The position numbers and the translations under genes are program-made. From Elgaria multicarinata webbii (taxonomy: Eukaryota; Chordata; Lepidosauria; Squamata; Anguidae), in NCBI RefSeq assembly GCF_023053635.1, contig NC_086180.1, forward strand, positions 90,435,447-90,499,446: a DNA stretch of 64,000 nucleotides, in the 5' to 3' direction. Shown piece after piece: positions 12,815 through 24,027 of this stretch. The notes beneath the pieces are model-generated. The model was not told where the DNA came from. It made no database searches and saw nothing but the letters and a program-made list of their open reading frames with translations. Every line of letters begins with the position of its first letter. Position 1 is the first letter of the stretch.

Positions 12815-13152
12815 AGGGTTAAGAACGTAAGAAGCGCCCTGATGCTGGATCACGGTAAGGAGCCATCTACTCCAGCATTCAGTTCATACAGAGGCCAACC
12901 AGCTGCCTGGGGGGAAACGCACAAGTAGGACACGCGTGTGCCACAGCACCGTCCTGCGCACATTCTCCAACAACTGGTGCACACAGGCTTATGGCCTCTG
13001 ATACAGGCGGTAGCACAGAACTGGCAAGAAAAGTAGCCATTGATACTAGCCTTCTCTTCCAAGCATTAGTCCAATCCCCTTATTCAAGCCATCCAAATTC
13101 GTGGCCATCACTATGCCTTGAGGCAGCGAATTCCATAGCTTAACTGTGTTCT
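12815..13152 (-). mobile_element. CR1-like LINE 3' end (TTCTTATG tail)
   Basis: A longer copy than those at 10908 and 63288. It starts AAGAACGTAAGAAGCGCCCT, passes CTGGTGCACACAGGC and ends GCGAATTCCATAGCTTAACT. It lies about 100 bases left of the giant polypyrimidine block. Confidence 0.7.
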
Positions 13153-13252
13153 GTGGGGGCTACCCTGTCTCTGTGGGGCTCCCCTGTGGGGGCTTTCCCC
13201 TTCCTAGGAAAGCCTGATATACAAACGTTAGGAACCCAGAAAAAAAGAACGG

Positions 13253-13414
13253 GTGCTCTCCTCCTCTTCCTCCTCCTCCTCCTGCTCTTCCTCCTCTTCC
13301 TCCTTCTCCTCCTCCTGCTGCTCTTCCTCCTCCTCCTCCTCCTCCTCCTGCTCTTCCTCCTCCTGCTGCTGCTCTTCCTCCTCCTCTTCCTCCTTCTCCT
13401 CCTTCTCCTCTTCC

Positions 13415-13449
<35 letters not shown>

Positions 13450-15112
13450 CTCCTCCTCCTGCTGCTCTTCCTCCTCCTCCTCTTCCTCCTCCTGCTGCTC
13501 TTCCTCCTCTTCCTCCTTCTCCTCCTCCTCTTCCTCCTTTTCTTCCTCCTCCTGCTGCTCTTCCTCCTCTTCCTCCTTCTCCTCCTCCTCTTCCTCCTCC
13601 TCCTCCTCCTCTTCCTCCTCCTCCTCCTCCTGCTGCTGCTCTTCCTCCTCTTCCTCCTCCTTTTCCTCCTCTTCCTCCTCCTCCTTTTCCTCCTCCTCCT
13701 CCTGCTGCTCTTCCTCCTGTTCCTCCTGTTCCTCCTCCTCCTCCTCCTCTTCCTCCTTCTCCTCCTCCTCCTCCTGCTGCTCTTCCTCCTCTTTCTCCTC
13801 CTCCTCCTCCACCTCCTCCTCTTCCTCCTCCTCTTCCTCCTTTTCCTCCTCCTCCTCCTGCTGCTCTTCCTCCTCTTCCTCCTTCTCCTCCTCCTCTTCC
13901 TCCTTTTCCTCCTCCTCCTCCTGCTGCTCTTCCTCCTCCTGCTGCTCTTCCTTCTCCTCCTCCTCTTCCTCCTCCTCCTCCTCCTGCTGCTCTTCCTCCT
14001 CCTCCTCCTCCTCCTCCTCCTGCTGCTCTTCCTCCTCTTCCTCCTCCTCCTCCTGCTGCTCTTCCTCCTTCTCTTCCTCCTTTTCCTCCTCTTCCTCCTC
14101 CTCCTCTTCATCCTCCTTCTCCTCCTCCTCTTCCTCCTCCTTCTCCTCCTCTTCCTCTTCCTCCTCCTCTTCCTCCTCCTCCTCCTCCTGCTGCTCTTCC
14201 TCCTCTTCCTCCTTCTCCTCCTCCTCTTCCTCCTCTTCTTCCTCCTCCTGCTGCTCTTCCTCCTCTTCCTCCTTCTCCTCCTCCTCTTCCTCCTCCTCCT
14301 CCTCCTCCTGCTGCTGCTCTTCCTCCTCTTCCTCCTCCTCTTCCTCCTTTTCCTCCTCTTCCTCCTCCTCTTCCTCCTTTTCCTCCTCCTCCTCCTGCTG
14401 CTCTTCCTCCTGTTCCTCCTGTTCCTCCTCCTCCTCCTCCTCTTCCTCCTTCTCCTCCTCCTCCTCCTGCTGCTCTTCCTCCTCTTTCTCCTCCTCCTCC
14501 TCCACCTCCTCCTCTTCCTCCTCCTGCTGCTCTTCCTCCTCCTCTTCCTCCTTTTCCTCCTCCTCCTCCTGCTGCTCTTCCTCCTCCTGCTGCTCTTCCT
14601 TCTCCTCCTCCTCTTCCTCCTCCTCCTTCTCCTTTTCCTCCTCCTTCTCCTCCTCCTCTTCCTCCTCCTCCTCCTCCTGCTGCTCTTCCTCCTCCTCCTC
14701 CTCCTCCTCCTGCTGCTGCTCTTCCTCCTCTTCCTCCTCCTCCTCCTGCTGCTCTTCCTCCTGTTCCTCCTCTTCCTCCTTCTCCTCCTCCTCCTCCTCC
14801 TCCTCCTCTTTCTCCTTCTCCTCCTCCTCCTCTTCCTCTTCCTCCTCCTACTTCTCCTCCTCCTCCTCTTCCTCCTCTTCCTGCTGCTCTTCCTCCTCCT
14901 CCTCCTCCTCCTCCTCCTGCTGCTGCTCTTCCTCCTCTTCCTCCTCCTCCTCCTCCTGCTGCTGCTCTTCCTCCTCTTCCTCCTCCTCCTCCTGCTGCTC
15001 TTCCTCCTGTTCCTCCTCTTCCTCCTTCTCCTCCTCCTTCTCCTCCTCCTCCTCCTCTTCCTCCTCCTGCTGCTCTTCCTCCTCCTCTTCCTCCTCCTCC
15101 TCCTCTTTCTTC
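13253..15112. repeat. Giant polypyrimidine tract (TCC/TTC/TGC triplets)
   Basis: About 1.86 kb made almost wholly of TCC, TTC and CTG-CTG-CTC triplets on the + strand. There is a higher-order pattern: the segment around 13700-13865 recurs almost unchanged around 14390-14510, so part of the block was duplicated with a period near 690 bases. All frames on both strands are open for hundreds of codons (poly-Glu, Arg, Leu, Ser, Gly). This reflects the lack of stop-forming triplets, not coding. Confidence 0.97.
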
Positions 15113-15117
15113 TGCCA

Positions 15118-16029
15118 CTGAACCCATCTAAATCTTTTGTCAGCTCCATCGGTGACACTGGGCTGCTGGCGGTACTGGGCGGAAGGCCCAAGCCCCGTCT
15201 CTCAAGGCGTTTGCAGCCTTGCCTGCCTGCCTGCCCAGACGGAAGCCAGTCTGGCGGGCCGAGGCTCGATGCTCCCGAGGTGGAGCGCTGCTTTGGAGCG
15301 CAGCCAGGCGGCCCCCAGGGCCAAACACTCCCAGTGCTGCCGCCTCAGCTCTGAATTCCTCGTGCCCTGTCAGCGGGCAGTTTCGGACCGAGAAAGATAC
15401 GCAAGAGAAAAGGGGGTGGGGGTGGGGTGGGGGTAGAAACGACGAGGCGGGCCGGCGGCAGCAAGCGGGCGTGGCGCGGCCTGGGATTAAGGCGAAGGCC
15501 CCTTTCGCTGCTGCGCGCCTTCGGCCTGCCAGGGTTGGGTGGGGACTGGGGGTGCGGAGCGACGGGGCTCTATCGCCCCGGTTCTGGCAGGGCTTGCCTG
15601 CCTGCCGAAATGCCGGGCCAGGCGTCGCGCTCGCTCTGATCCCGAGGCGGCAGGAGCGCCTTGAGCAAGCCACGCGGGCGCGGGATGGTTGCCTGCCTTC
15701 CAAGGGGCCGTTGGGGCCAGCCCTACTCCCCACCCCACAGCACGGCGGGGCGGGCGGGCAGGCGGACAAAAGAGCCCTTTCAAAGGCAGGCAGAACAGCC
15801 CTGGAAGATGCGCGGTGGGGTCCTCGGACCCCCAAGCCCAGCTCTCCGGCGCTAATGCGGCTCGAGGCGAGGGGGACGCCCCCCCTCCGGACCCCCTGCA
15901 GACCTGCGGCTCCGCCAAAGTGGAACCAGCCCTGCCGATGAAACCAGGAGGGGGGAGCCCTACGTGGGCGGACTGCCCGAGTTCGCCTCTCCCGCTGCAC
16001 TTAAAACTCACGAATAGAACGCTCGCTGT
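15118..16029. other. CpG-rich unique DNA
   Basis: A GC-rich block of about 850 bases with frequent CpG. It gives overlapping frames of up to 286 codons on the minus strand with no recognisable domain. It is possibly a CpG island of an unannotated or regulatory transcript. Confidence 0.5.
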
Positions 16030-16041
16030 GAATTGTTATTA

Positions 16042-16095
<54 letters not shown>
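16030..16095. repeat. (ATT)n microsatellite
   Basis: A pure ATT run that forms the 3' tail of the adjacent minus-strand LINE. Confidence 0.95.
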
Positions 16096-16545
16096 TGTAT
16101 CCCGCCTTTTGCCCAACGTTGGGCCTCAAGGCGGCCTTACAAAGTTTAAAACATACATTGGGGGGAGAAACCCCCCACAAATGTTTAAAATACACCACAA
16201 AATTATAAGTCATTAACACAGATGAAGGGCCAAATTACTCTCCAAAGGCCTGTTGGAACAAACAAGTTTTTGCCTGCTTCCAAAAGCCCATGAAGGAGGG
16301 AGCCAGCCTAGCTTCCCTGGGAAGAATGTTCCAAAGCACTGGAGCCGCCACCGAGAAGGCCCTGTCCCACGTTCCCACCAAGTGTGCCTGTGAAGATGGT
16401 GGGACTGAAAGAAGGGCTTCTCCAGAAAATCTCAAAGCACGGGCAGAATACGGTCTTTCAGATAACCTGGACCCGAGCTATATAGGGCTTTATAGGTCAT
16501 AACTAGCACTTTGAATTGGATGTCAATGAGAGCCGGATTGCGCAG
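16096..16545 (-). mobile_element. L2-clade LINE, 3' fragment (second subfamily)
   Basis: On the minus strand the broken frames read LVMTYKALYSSGPGYLKDR and then WDRAFSVAAPVLWNILPREA. These are C-terminal motifs of L2-type reverse transcriptase ORFs. The 3' tail has CGCCTTGAGGCCCAACGTTG and differs from the other L2 copies here, so this is a different and older subfamily. Confidence 0.75.
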
Positions 16546-16627
16546 TGTTATACTCGAATACAGGGGAGTAAGTCCCGTAGAACCCAATGCGGCTTGCTTC
16601 TGAGTAGAGTCGTATAGGGCTGCACTA
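16540..16627. repeat. Palindromic repeat, GCAATCCTATGCAC family
   Basis: It has GGGGAGTAAGTCCCGTAGAA, then GCTTCTGAGTAGAGTCGTAT, and ends AGGGCTGCAC. Confidence 0.6.
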
Positions 16628-17667
16628 GTCCTTAACGTAAGCAGGGACGTCCCTGGGTCTTCTCTCCAAGTACACGCAGCAGTTCCGTGAAGTTCACGCC
16701 TGCCCACAAGAATGGCCCCGAATGATCCTGGAGGAGCAAAGGCTCCGAAAGAGAGCCAGGCTGGCACCCAGGTTGTTCCGTTATGCAGCCCTGGGCTACT
16801 GGACACATTCTCTGGGCAACGCCAGCGGTTGCCCTCTTCCACTATAACCAGGCTCAGTCACGTCCCAGTGAATGGAAATGTTCGCTTCCCCCTAAGGATC
16901 CAAACTCTTACTTCCGAAGTAGTACGTCATTGTAGCCCTGACGCCCGATTCTATGCGCACCTACTTCGAAGTCAGAGAAACCTTCATTCCTTAGGGCTTA
17001 TTCCGGAGTGTGTGGAAATCCGCGTGGATCTAGGTGTTTCTTTACATCCTGATCCTAAGCATGTGGATCCCCGCGGGCTTTATTAATGTTTAGGATTGCA
17101 AATCCGAAAGCAGTCAGCTTCGCGGGGGGCGAGGGGCGATAGCACTTCCCTGGTTGCAAGCCTAGCCTAGGCTTCATTTTTATTGGATAGGTTTTATTTT
17201 CATCGCAGCCCATTGTCACTCATTTGCGTCTTCTGTTTGTTTTGCATTACAAAACAAGATGCGCCCACCAGATACAGTGCTGTAATAGATGCTTTACACA
17301 GTCATAAGTAGGGAACCTCTCTTGAATGAGGGCTACGCCAGAGCCATTTACTTCCCTGCGGATTATGCTGGGTTGGGTTGAGAGAATAGGCAGCTGTTCT
17401 CGGTCAAACTAGAAGCTACTTTGTAAAGCGTACTTCCTCTCGAGTAAGCCCAGTTATTATTTCGTCCTCATTAGCTAACATGCTGCTTTTGAAAACGGAA
17501 AAGGCACCCGAGCATACACGAGAGTGCTGGGTGAAGACAGAACCCCAGAAAACCTAAGGAGGTCTAAAACCTCGCTTGATCCTAAATACACGTCCTCGGA
17601 ACCCAATCGCTTTGGATGGGGCTTCTTTCGAAATCCGTCTGTAGGAGAGTGGAGCGCAGCTACTACC

Positions 17668-17699
<32 letters not shown>

Positions 17700-17926
17700 G
17701 CTCCATTTGGCACCAATGGATGCAGCTTCCGTCTACCTCCATCATACTTGTCTTGAGCAGGAGATCTTCCTGGTGGGTTGTGGTCATTGTTCGGAAGGAA
17801 TATTATTGGTTTCAAGAATAATACTTCATTCCATGTATGATTTGGAAGTGAAGATCCATGCAAAGCCATGGAACTTACTCAGGTAAATTAGCCCAGGGGT
17901 ATCGGATCTGCATATTAAGAAACAAA
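16628..17926. other. Unique DNA with diverged palindromic-repeat pieces
   Basis: Between 16930 and 17095 there are fragments such as GATTCTATGCGCACCTACTT and TTTAGGATTGCAAATCC. An (AGT)n run lies at 17668-17699. No gene is seen. Confidence 0.5.
17668..17699. repeat. (AGT)n microsatellite
   Basis: About ten pure AGT units. Confidence 0.95.
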
Positions 17927-18150
17927 GGGCTCTTCTACACCAAGCAGGATATTGCACTATGAAAGCGGTATATAAAAGGCAGGAGCCGCACCAAGCAGGG
18001 TATAGCGGTATGAAAGCAGTACATGGTCTGTGTCAATGGGCCCCAACAGTTGTCAGTGCACTTCAGTACCACTATAAAGCAGTAGTGTGACTCCTGCCAG
18101 TTACATACCTCTTTTATAGTGGAATATTCTGCTTGGTGTAGATGTGCCCA
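17927..18150. mobile_element. MITE, CACCAAGCAGGATAT family, copy 2
   Basis: Left GGGCTCTTCTACACCAAGCA and right GCTTGGTGTAGATGTGCCC are inverted ends. The left arm is partly duplicated: CACCAAGCAGG occurs again at about 17989. The centre has GGGCCCCAACAGTTGT, as in the copy at 6042-6213. Confidence 0.8.
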
Positions 18151-19145
18151 AAGTCACTCTTCTCTGTGTAATAAACAAGACACTAACAAAAAGGATAGCA
18201 TTTTACCTGTCCTGGCGAACATTTATTTTATTTTCCACAAACATAAAGCAAAGAAACGATGGCGTTTAATGCCATTATCATCACCATAATCATTGTTATT
18301 TCCTGGTGTAACCGTCAAGATACAGAACTACAAAGCATTCAGTCCTCCGGTTCAAATCATGCATTTGCTATTAACCTTTTTGCTGAAGCCACTCTCTCAG
18401 CCTCAGTTCCCAATATCTAGACTATGGCTGAGTTCGGAGGTGGGGTGGGGTAATAGGAACAGAATGGGAAACAACCCTTGATTAGCGTGTCATCCGAATT
18501 ATAGCGGCTGACTTTGCAGGGCTGTGACTCACGTGAAGTGCTTGGACCATTTTAATAGGCTACTTAAAAAGCTAAATGTTGTTCTGACGCTATATTGGCT
18601 CCGTTGCCTTCCAGTTCTAGAAATACACCTGGTGAAAATTCATTTGGCCTCGTTGTCATTGGGGACTAGGATCCTGCGATAGGCCTCAGACACCGATGTT
18701 TATAGAGATACTTTTCAAACCTGCAGCTGGCCCAGGCCTTCCACCCTAGCTTTTATCCCCAACTGAAATCAATGCAAAGGCCCATCTTGAGCTTTTACGA
18801 GAGAAAACTCAAAGCTATTTTGGTTTGGAAGAGCGGCAATTAAAAAGACCGAAATATTTGTCTTGCAGAATATACTCTCCGCCTTTACACGGAGAAAGTC
18901 TGGCTGATTGCCTTCGCTGAAAGGGAGGTGGGGGAGGAGTGGGCATTTGTGGAAAAGCCACAAAACCCTGTAAAGTATTTCAGCTGGTGAAATTCGGATT
19001 TGGGGGCAGGGATCCAGCTAAAGGAAGGCATTTTTTAGCCCAGATGTTAACAACAGGACAGAAATCTAAGCAGGTGGTTCACTTTCCCGTTGAAGCCAAT
19101 GCGAAGTTGGCTAGGTTTTGGAAGGGGGAATATTTTTACTACAAG
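18151..19145. other. Unique non-repetitive DNA
   Basis: I recognise no gene or transposon. The piece around 18190-18310 is AT-rich with several ATTA/TAAT cores and could be conserved non-coding DNA. That can only be tested by alignment. Confidence 0.45.
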
Positions 19146-19314
19146 TCTATGCACGTTTACTCCAAAAACCCACTACGTTCACTGTAGTTTACTCCCATGT
19201 AAGTGTACATAGGCTTGCGGTCGTTCAGCCCAATCCTATACAGGCCTACTCGGAAGTAACACCTATTGTGATGAGGGCTTACTCACAAGTAAGTGTGTAT
19301 AGGAGTACAGGCTT
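19146..19314. repeat. Two adjacent palindromic repeats, GCAATCCTATGCAC family
   Basis: First copy at about 19146-19222 (TCTATGCACGTTTACTCC to GTACATAGGCTTGCGG). Second at about 19227-19314 (CAATCCTATACAGGCCTACT to TGTGTATAGGAGTACAGG). They lie head to tail. Confidence 0.65.
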
Positions 19315-19815
19315 TAACAAATGAGCTGCCCCTGATTTTTAGCACTAATTTTGAACCACAGTTCATTTAAACAGAAATGCACGCTGCCAGATCCTAATCC
19401 AGTTAAGTGGAAGCCAAATGGATCTACCTCATCTTGGTCCCAGGTAGATAATTTCTACTGAATTAAAAAAAGTAAACCAAACAACCAGCCTCACCTATAA
19501 CGTGCTAACTTCAATAAGGCTTGATTACTCCCACACCAGTAACTGTTCGCAGGGTGCTATGGGACCCTTTCCAGGGCCAGCGGGGCCAGGCACAGTTCTC
19601 AGTTCTCCAAAGGCCACTGGACATCTCTGGACGGCTCACTCCGGGAGGGGCCAAGGTCATGACCACATCCCGATGCAATTCCCTAGGAAAAACACGGGCA
19701 TATGTTGCAACGCCATGGGTAACACTGGGGGTTGTACAATCCAAATCCTATGCATATATACATTTATTCAGAAGTAAGTAAAGATTTGGTGCCCTGCAAA
19801 AGGTTACAGCCATAG
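19315..19815. other. Unique intergenic DNA
   Basis: No gene is recognised. A partial palindromic repeat piece lies near 19735-19790. Confidence 0.5.
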
Positions 19816-19898
19816 GGTGCAATCCTAGGCACATTTACCTGGGAGTAGGTCTCATTGAACTCAATGGGACCTACTTCCGAAGGCAGGATTGCGCTCTT
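19816..19898. repeat. Palindromic repeat, GCAATCCTATGCAC family (best-preserved copy)
   Basis: GTGCAATCCTAGGCACATTT, CCTGGGAGTAGGTCTCATTG, AACTCAATGGGACCTACTTC, AGGCAGGATTGCGC. The whole unit is about 83 bases and folds back on itself around the CATTGAACTCAATG centre. Confidence 0.8.
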
Positions 19899-19949
19899 CA
19901 TCTATCCGAACAGAGACCTGTGCAAATCGCGACGCTAAATGAATTGTAA

Positions 19950-20570
19950 ATCCTTTCGGACTTCAGCCGCGTTCGTTTAGATACGAGCGAGGCAAGCAAA
20001 GAGATTTCAGCCTCAGTCAGCGCAGCTGGCGCGTGGGCCGGACGGCGCCTGGGGCCCGTCGTTTCGGTGGCTAGGAGGAAAACGTCGGGTGCGCAGGCCC
20101 CGTGTCCAGGCACGGGGGGGTCCCAAGACGGCGCCCCAACACTTCAGGCCAGCCACTCCCGGGGCTCCCGCTCCGTCGGGGCTGAGCCCGGGCGTCTTCA
20201 GGAGCAGCGGAGCAGCAAGCTCCCGGGAGGACGGCCCGGAATGGCAACAAGCCCTCCTGCCTCCACGCCTGAGCTCCCAGAGGCACCGCTGGCCCGACGG
20301 GATGGGCCATGGTTGGGCTCAGCAAGGTGCCCTTGGGCCACAGCCGACTTGCTCTGCGATCGCGGGGACTTTGTTTGACTCGCAGGAAACCCTTCAGTTT
20401 GAAAAGAGCGAAGGACGGAATGAGAGGTCGATCCCCGAGGAGGGGTGGAGCTTCCAGGCCAGAGGGCGTGGCTTCCGGAGAGGCTTTGGCCCTCGCGTGG
20501 CTCTTCGTGGAAAGCAGGCGCTCTCGGTGCAGGGGCCGCCCCCCCCCCCGCGCGCGCCCCTCCGAAGGCG
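19950..20570. other. CpG-rich unique DNA
   Basis: GC- and CpG-rich sequence next to the candidate enhancer. Overlapping open frames occur on both strands with no domain that I recognise. Confidence 0.5.
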
Positions 20571-20574
20571 CGTC

Positions 20575-20810
20575 TCTTTTTTGGCCTTTGATTGCGCACG
20601 TCAAGGCTAATTTGCGCCTCCCGCTTCACGGACGTGGCTTGACATCCATAATGAGCGCTAATCATTCCGATTATTTTCGCCGCCCGCCCAGACATGTTCC
20701 AGTTGTTGTGACAGATCACGTTTCAGACCCCTAATGACGGACAATTACCAGCTCTAATTCGCCGCCGGCCCGTTGACACCTAAAGCCGCGCGCCATATGT
20801 GCGCTCTTTG
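20575..20810. promoter_or_regulatory. Candidate conserved enhancer (homeodomain-site cluster)
   Basis: Non-repetitive block with at least seven TAAT/ATTA cores in about 170 bases (CTAATTTG, CATAATGAG, CTAATCATT, GATTATTT, CTAATGACG, CAATTACC, CTAATTCG). It also has a TCF/LEF-like CTTTGAT, a TGACAG (MEIS/TGIF-type) site and a T-box-like TGACACCT. CpG-rich DNA lies on its left. The composition is typical of deeply conserved developmental enhancers. Its position, about 20 kb downstream of NKX3-2 in a gene desert, fits control of that gene. Conservation itself is not visible from one sequence. Confidence 0.45.
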
Positions 20811-21016
20811 CCGAGGGGGAAGCAGGCCGGGCGCATTCCGCAGGCTCGCGCCAGCCAGCCCTTCGTGCGGGCCCGGGCGCCATCAGTGTCCCTTGCACAG
20901 ACTGGGACAGCGTGTCTCTGAACGTATGCAGAGTATGTTTCCTGCACCCCGCTGTTTGAAATCAACGTCCACTCTGTTCACTTCTAAAGGTTCAGAAAAA
21001 TATATCTCAGGTATCA

Positions 21017-21191
21017 AGTGGAAGGCAAAAGGAAGAGGGGCCGACCAAGGGCAAGATGGATGGATGATATTCTGGAGGTGACAGACTTGACCTTGGGGGA
21101 GCTAGGGGTGGCGACAGCCGACAGAAAGCTCTGGTGTGGGCTGGTCCATGAAGTCACGAAGAGTCGGAAGCGACTGAACAAATAAACAACA
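21017..21191 (+). mobile_element. Bov-B (RTE) LINE, 5'-truncated 3' end
   Basis: About 175 bases nearly identical to the last 170 bases of the full-length Bov-B at 54828-58046 (AAGAGGGGCCGACCAAGGGC through GTCACGAAGAGTCGGAAGC). It ends in an AATAAACAACAA tail. Confidence 0.95.
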
Positions 21192-21195
21192 AGAT

Positions 21196-21333
21196 CACTA
21201 CTGAAGGCATAAGTCTTATGTAGGTTTAGACTTAGGGGGATGGAGAGGAGAGAGAAGCCCTACAATGGCTGGCCGGGCCATGCTGGGAGCTGTAGGGCTT
21301 TTTTCTGTCTAAACCTGCATAGTACTGCACCTT
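21196..21333. repeat. Short inverted-repeat element (GGGAGCTGTAGG family), copy 2
   Basis: It shares GCTGGGAGCTGTAGGGCTTT with 4422-4517. Ends such as TTATGTAGGTTTAGAC and GTCTAAACCTGCATAG form an inverted pair. Confidence 0.65.
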
Positions 21334-21334
21334 A

Positions 21335-21414
21335 AGTGACTATGCATTGAGCAGGGGGTTGGACTCGATGGCCTTGTAGGCCCCTTCCAACTCTGCTATT
21401 CTATGATTCTATGA
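21335..21414 (+). mobile_element. CR1 LINE 3' tail
   Basis: CATTGAGCAGGGGGTTGGAC, GATGGCCTTGTAGGCCCCTT, ATTCTATGATTCTATGAT. It is the same as the terminal bases of the CR1 ending at 43563. Confidence 0.9.
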
Positions 21415-21511
21415 TGATGAGGGCCAGTAGCTTGGGTGGCGTTTTAGAAAGGATTAGACAAAGGATAGATCTATCAGCAGCTGTTAGCCATGATTATATT
21501 TTTTATTAAAA

Positions 21512-21589
21512 TGTAAGCCTATGTGGCAGGGTCTTGCTATTTACTGTTTTACTCTGTACAGCACCATGTACATTGATGGTGCTATATAA

Positions 21590-21637
<48 letters not shown>
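21512..21637 (+). mobile_element. L2-clade LINE 3' tail with (AAT)n
   Basis: GTAAGCCTATGTGGCAGGGT, GTACAGCACCATGTACATTG, then about 15 AAT units. Confidence 0.9.
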
Positions 21638-21795
21638 TAAACTGAACCTCCACCAAAAGGCGCAGTCTACCCCAGAATAGGTTCTCCCTTTCCTGGTCCC
21701 CAAAGGCAGCTCCTTGGAGACTGTTGGAAAACAGAATGCTGGACTAGAGATGAAGTATTACACATAGGTCTGGAAACGCCACGTTGACAGCACAC

Positions 21796-22113
21796 TGTGG
21801 GGGTGTGTGTAAACAGGCTTCTGCCTTAATCTTCCTCCCAGTTAATTGGCCATTGTTAATTGTCTAAGAGAATGAGTCATGCTTTGACTTCCACCTTAAT
21901 CCGGGAACAAACATGTTAAGAGAGCTAGTTACCAAACTTCCTGTTTACCTTGGTTACCTTCCGCCTCACACAAGAGCAAGGTGATAATTGGGTTGCCTCA
22001 CATAAGAAGAGCATAGGAAGAGGGGAGAGAAGAATGGTATATAAACCCTGGATGTATTCTCAATAAAGGTGATATTCCACCATCACCCTCAGAGTGCGTG
22101 AGTATTTACTACA
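21796..22113 (+). mobile_element. Solo LTR of an endogenous retrovirus
   Basis: Starts TGTGGGGG, contains TATATAAACCCT and a CAATAAAG polyadenylation-type signal, and ends TTACTACA. It is clearly related to the two LTRs of the element at 44507-49396 (shared GTAAGAGAGCTAGTTA-like block, TATATAAAC, AATAAA region). No internal region and no matching target duplication are seen, so it is an older solo copy of a sister subfamily. Confidence 0.8.
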
Positions 22114-23990
22114 TACAGAAAGCAATCCAGCGCCCTTTATGTATGGATCAGATAGAGGTTATGGGAGTCCAGCTATCGCTGGGTGCCCCCCCCCCCCCCA
22201 TGGACCTCAGGCCACGATTTTCAGGGCCTGTTATGAGGTGACGTTCTTGAATCCAGAAAGCTGACCTCGGCGGAACGTTGCGCTGGCCCAGCAAGGCAAT
22301 TCTTAATTCTTTCTAGGGTGTGAATTTTAGCTTCCTTTGTCACGTGTGATGCCCGATCTTATGCAGGTAGGTGTGCCTCATATTGCAGTGGTAAAGAACT
22401 CGTGGGAAATGTATTTATTATTTTGTTTTATTAAAGCATTTTGGGTCCGCTTTCCAGCAGATAGGACCCCCAAAGCGGCTTCAGAACACGCTTTCATCTG
22501 CCCTCGTGCTTATGGGCTATAAGACAGGACAGAAAAGGGAAAAGGGATGGGGGGAGAGGAGGAAAAAAATATGGCATCACTGCTTCAACTTACAGAATCC
22601 AAACGTGGTCACGGGCGCTGTTGGGAGAAAAAGAAAAGCTCCCAAGTTCCTTACCAACTCTCCAGATTGGGGCTATGGCGGGGGCGGGCTGGCGGGGGCC
22701 CCCTGCTTGATCAGCAGACGAACGGGGCCTTCAAACAAGCCCGTTTCCCTCCTCCCGGGTGTGATGGCCTTTAAAGTGCTCCCATCCGGGTGCTCATCCT
22801 GGCGGGTGCTGGATTCTTTGGCTTGAGATGCGCAGATAAAATCTGAACGACAAAGAAGAGACGCCACCAAAGGGCGGAGGAGCCAAAAAGGAGCCGCCAG
22901 TGACTGTTCGTGAGTCGTGGGGGGCGGGGGCTGCGCGGTGTTCTATTCTGCCTCCCCTCTAAGCCAGGATTCTCACTGTGCATGAAGACGTAGTACAGAA
23001 TAATAGGCAAAAGAAAGGGTTTGCCCCGAAGAACATACAATCGGAATGTAGGGAGGGGAAGTGTGGGGCCGGCAGGGAAGAGACAAACGGCTCTTGTTTA
23101 ATTCCGCGGATTTATGGCATCCCAAGGAGGCCTTCGTGCCCTCACTTGAATCTCGCAGGATTTGCTTCCCTGTTAAGGACACGGGTGTTAGCGGAGCTGT
23201 CGCAAACCGGCACAAGCCTACGCTTTAATCTGGCCTGAGCATCGGCAGCACTCTCGGGCTCGAGCGAGCCGGACCGAGGCCGGGAGAGCCGTTTTCCATC
23301 ACCGCCCGCTGACTTCCCATGAAAGGGCTGAGCTTGTTCACCAGTCTTGCTAGTTCACCGGGGTTTTCATCAAGACTTCAGGGAGGCTGGCCAGGGTTTG
23401 GGCTCGGGCTCTAGTGTGGTGGTGGTGGTGGTGGTGGTGGTGGTGGTGGTGATGCCTCTGCCGCCTCCTCCTCCTCCATTTTGTCCTCCCTTCCCTCTTG
23501 GAGGGCCCTTGGTTCGCCTTCACCTTCGCATGTTCATCAGGCGTTGTTACCGCGCACTTCCGCTTTTAAGCGCTGATTTGATTAAGAAAAAAGGAGCGAG
23601 GAGGCAACAGGAAACAGCCGTCTTCTGTTTACTGCGAAGATGAAGTGGGAATCACTGGGCGTCCCCTCCGATCCCGCTGGAGAAATCCTAAGTTCTCCAG
23701 GGCAGATCTAAAAAGGCCCTGATCCATGTTGTCACGATATTATCAGCCATTCTAAGTTTGCAGTGCAAAATCTATACCCGAATTCATACCCGAAGAGCGC
23801 CGCCTCCCTTGAGCTTCAGCTATTCTACTCGCTCTGAAACATCGCCCTCCTATAGCGCTCCCCTGCCTCCATCGGGCTTGTGGTCGGCCCTGATGAATCG
23901 CTCAAAGTTCCGTAAGTAAGGCCTAGACACAGATCAACGTCCTCTTCTTCTACTATTGCTAGTATAATAATAATGCAATAATACTAATAA

Positions 23991-24027
<37 letters not shown>

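Noticed and set aside
13140-15354. Open frames of up to 733 codons on both strands, poly-Leu/Phe, poly-Arg/Lys, poly-Glu, poly-Ser/Cys, poly-Gly
   Set aside because: All come from one triplet-repeat polypyrimidine tract that lacks stop-forming triplets in every frame.
15140-16011. 286- and 174-codon minus-strand and 240-codon plus-strand frames
   Set aside because: Overlapping frames in CpG-rich DNA with no recognisable motif; chance is enough.
20071-20734. Overlapping 140-177-codon frames near the candidate enhancer
   Set aside because: CpG-rich chance frames on both strands with no domain; a regulatory reading fits better.
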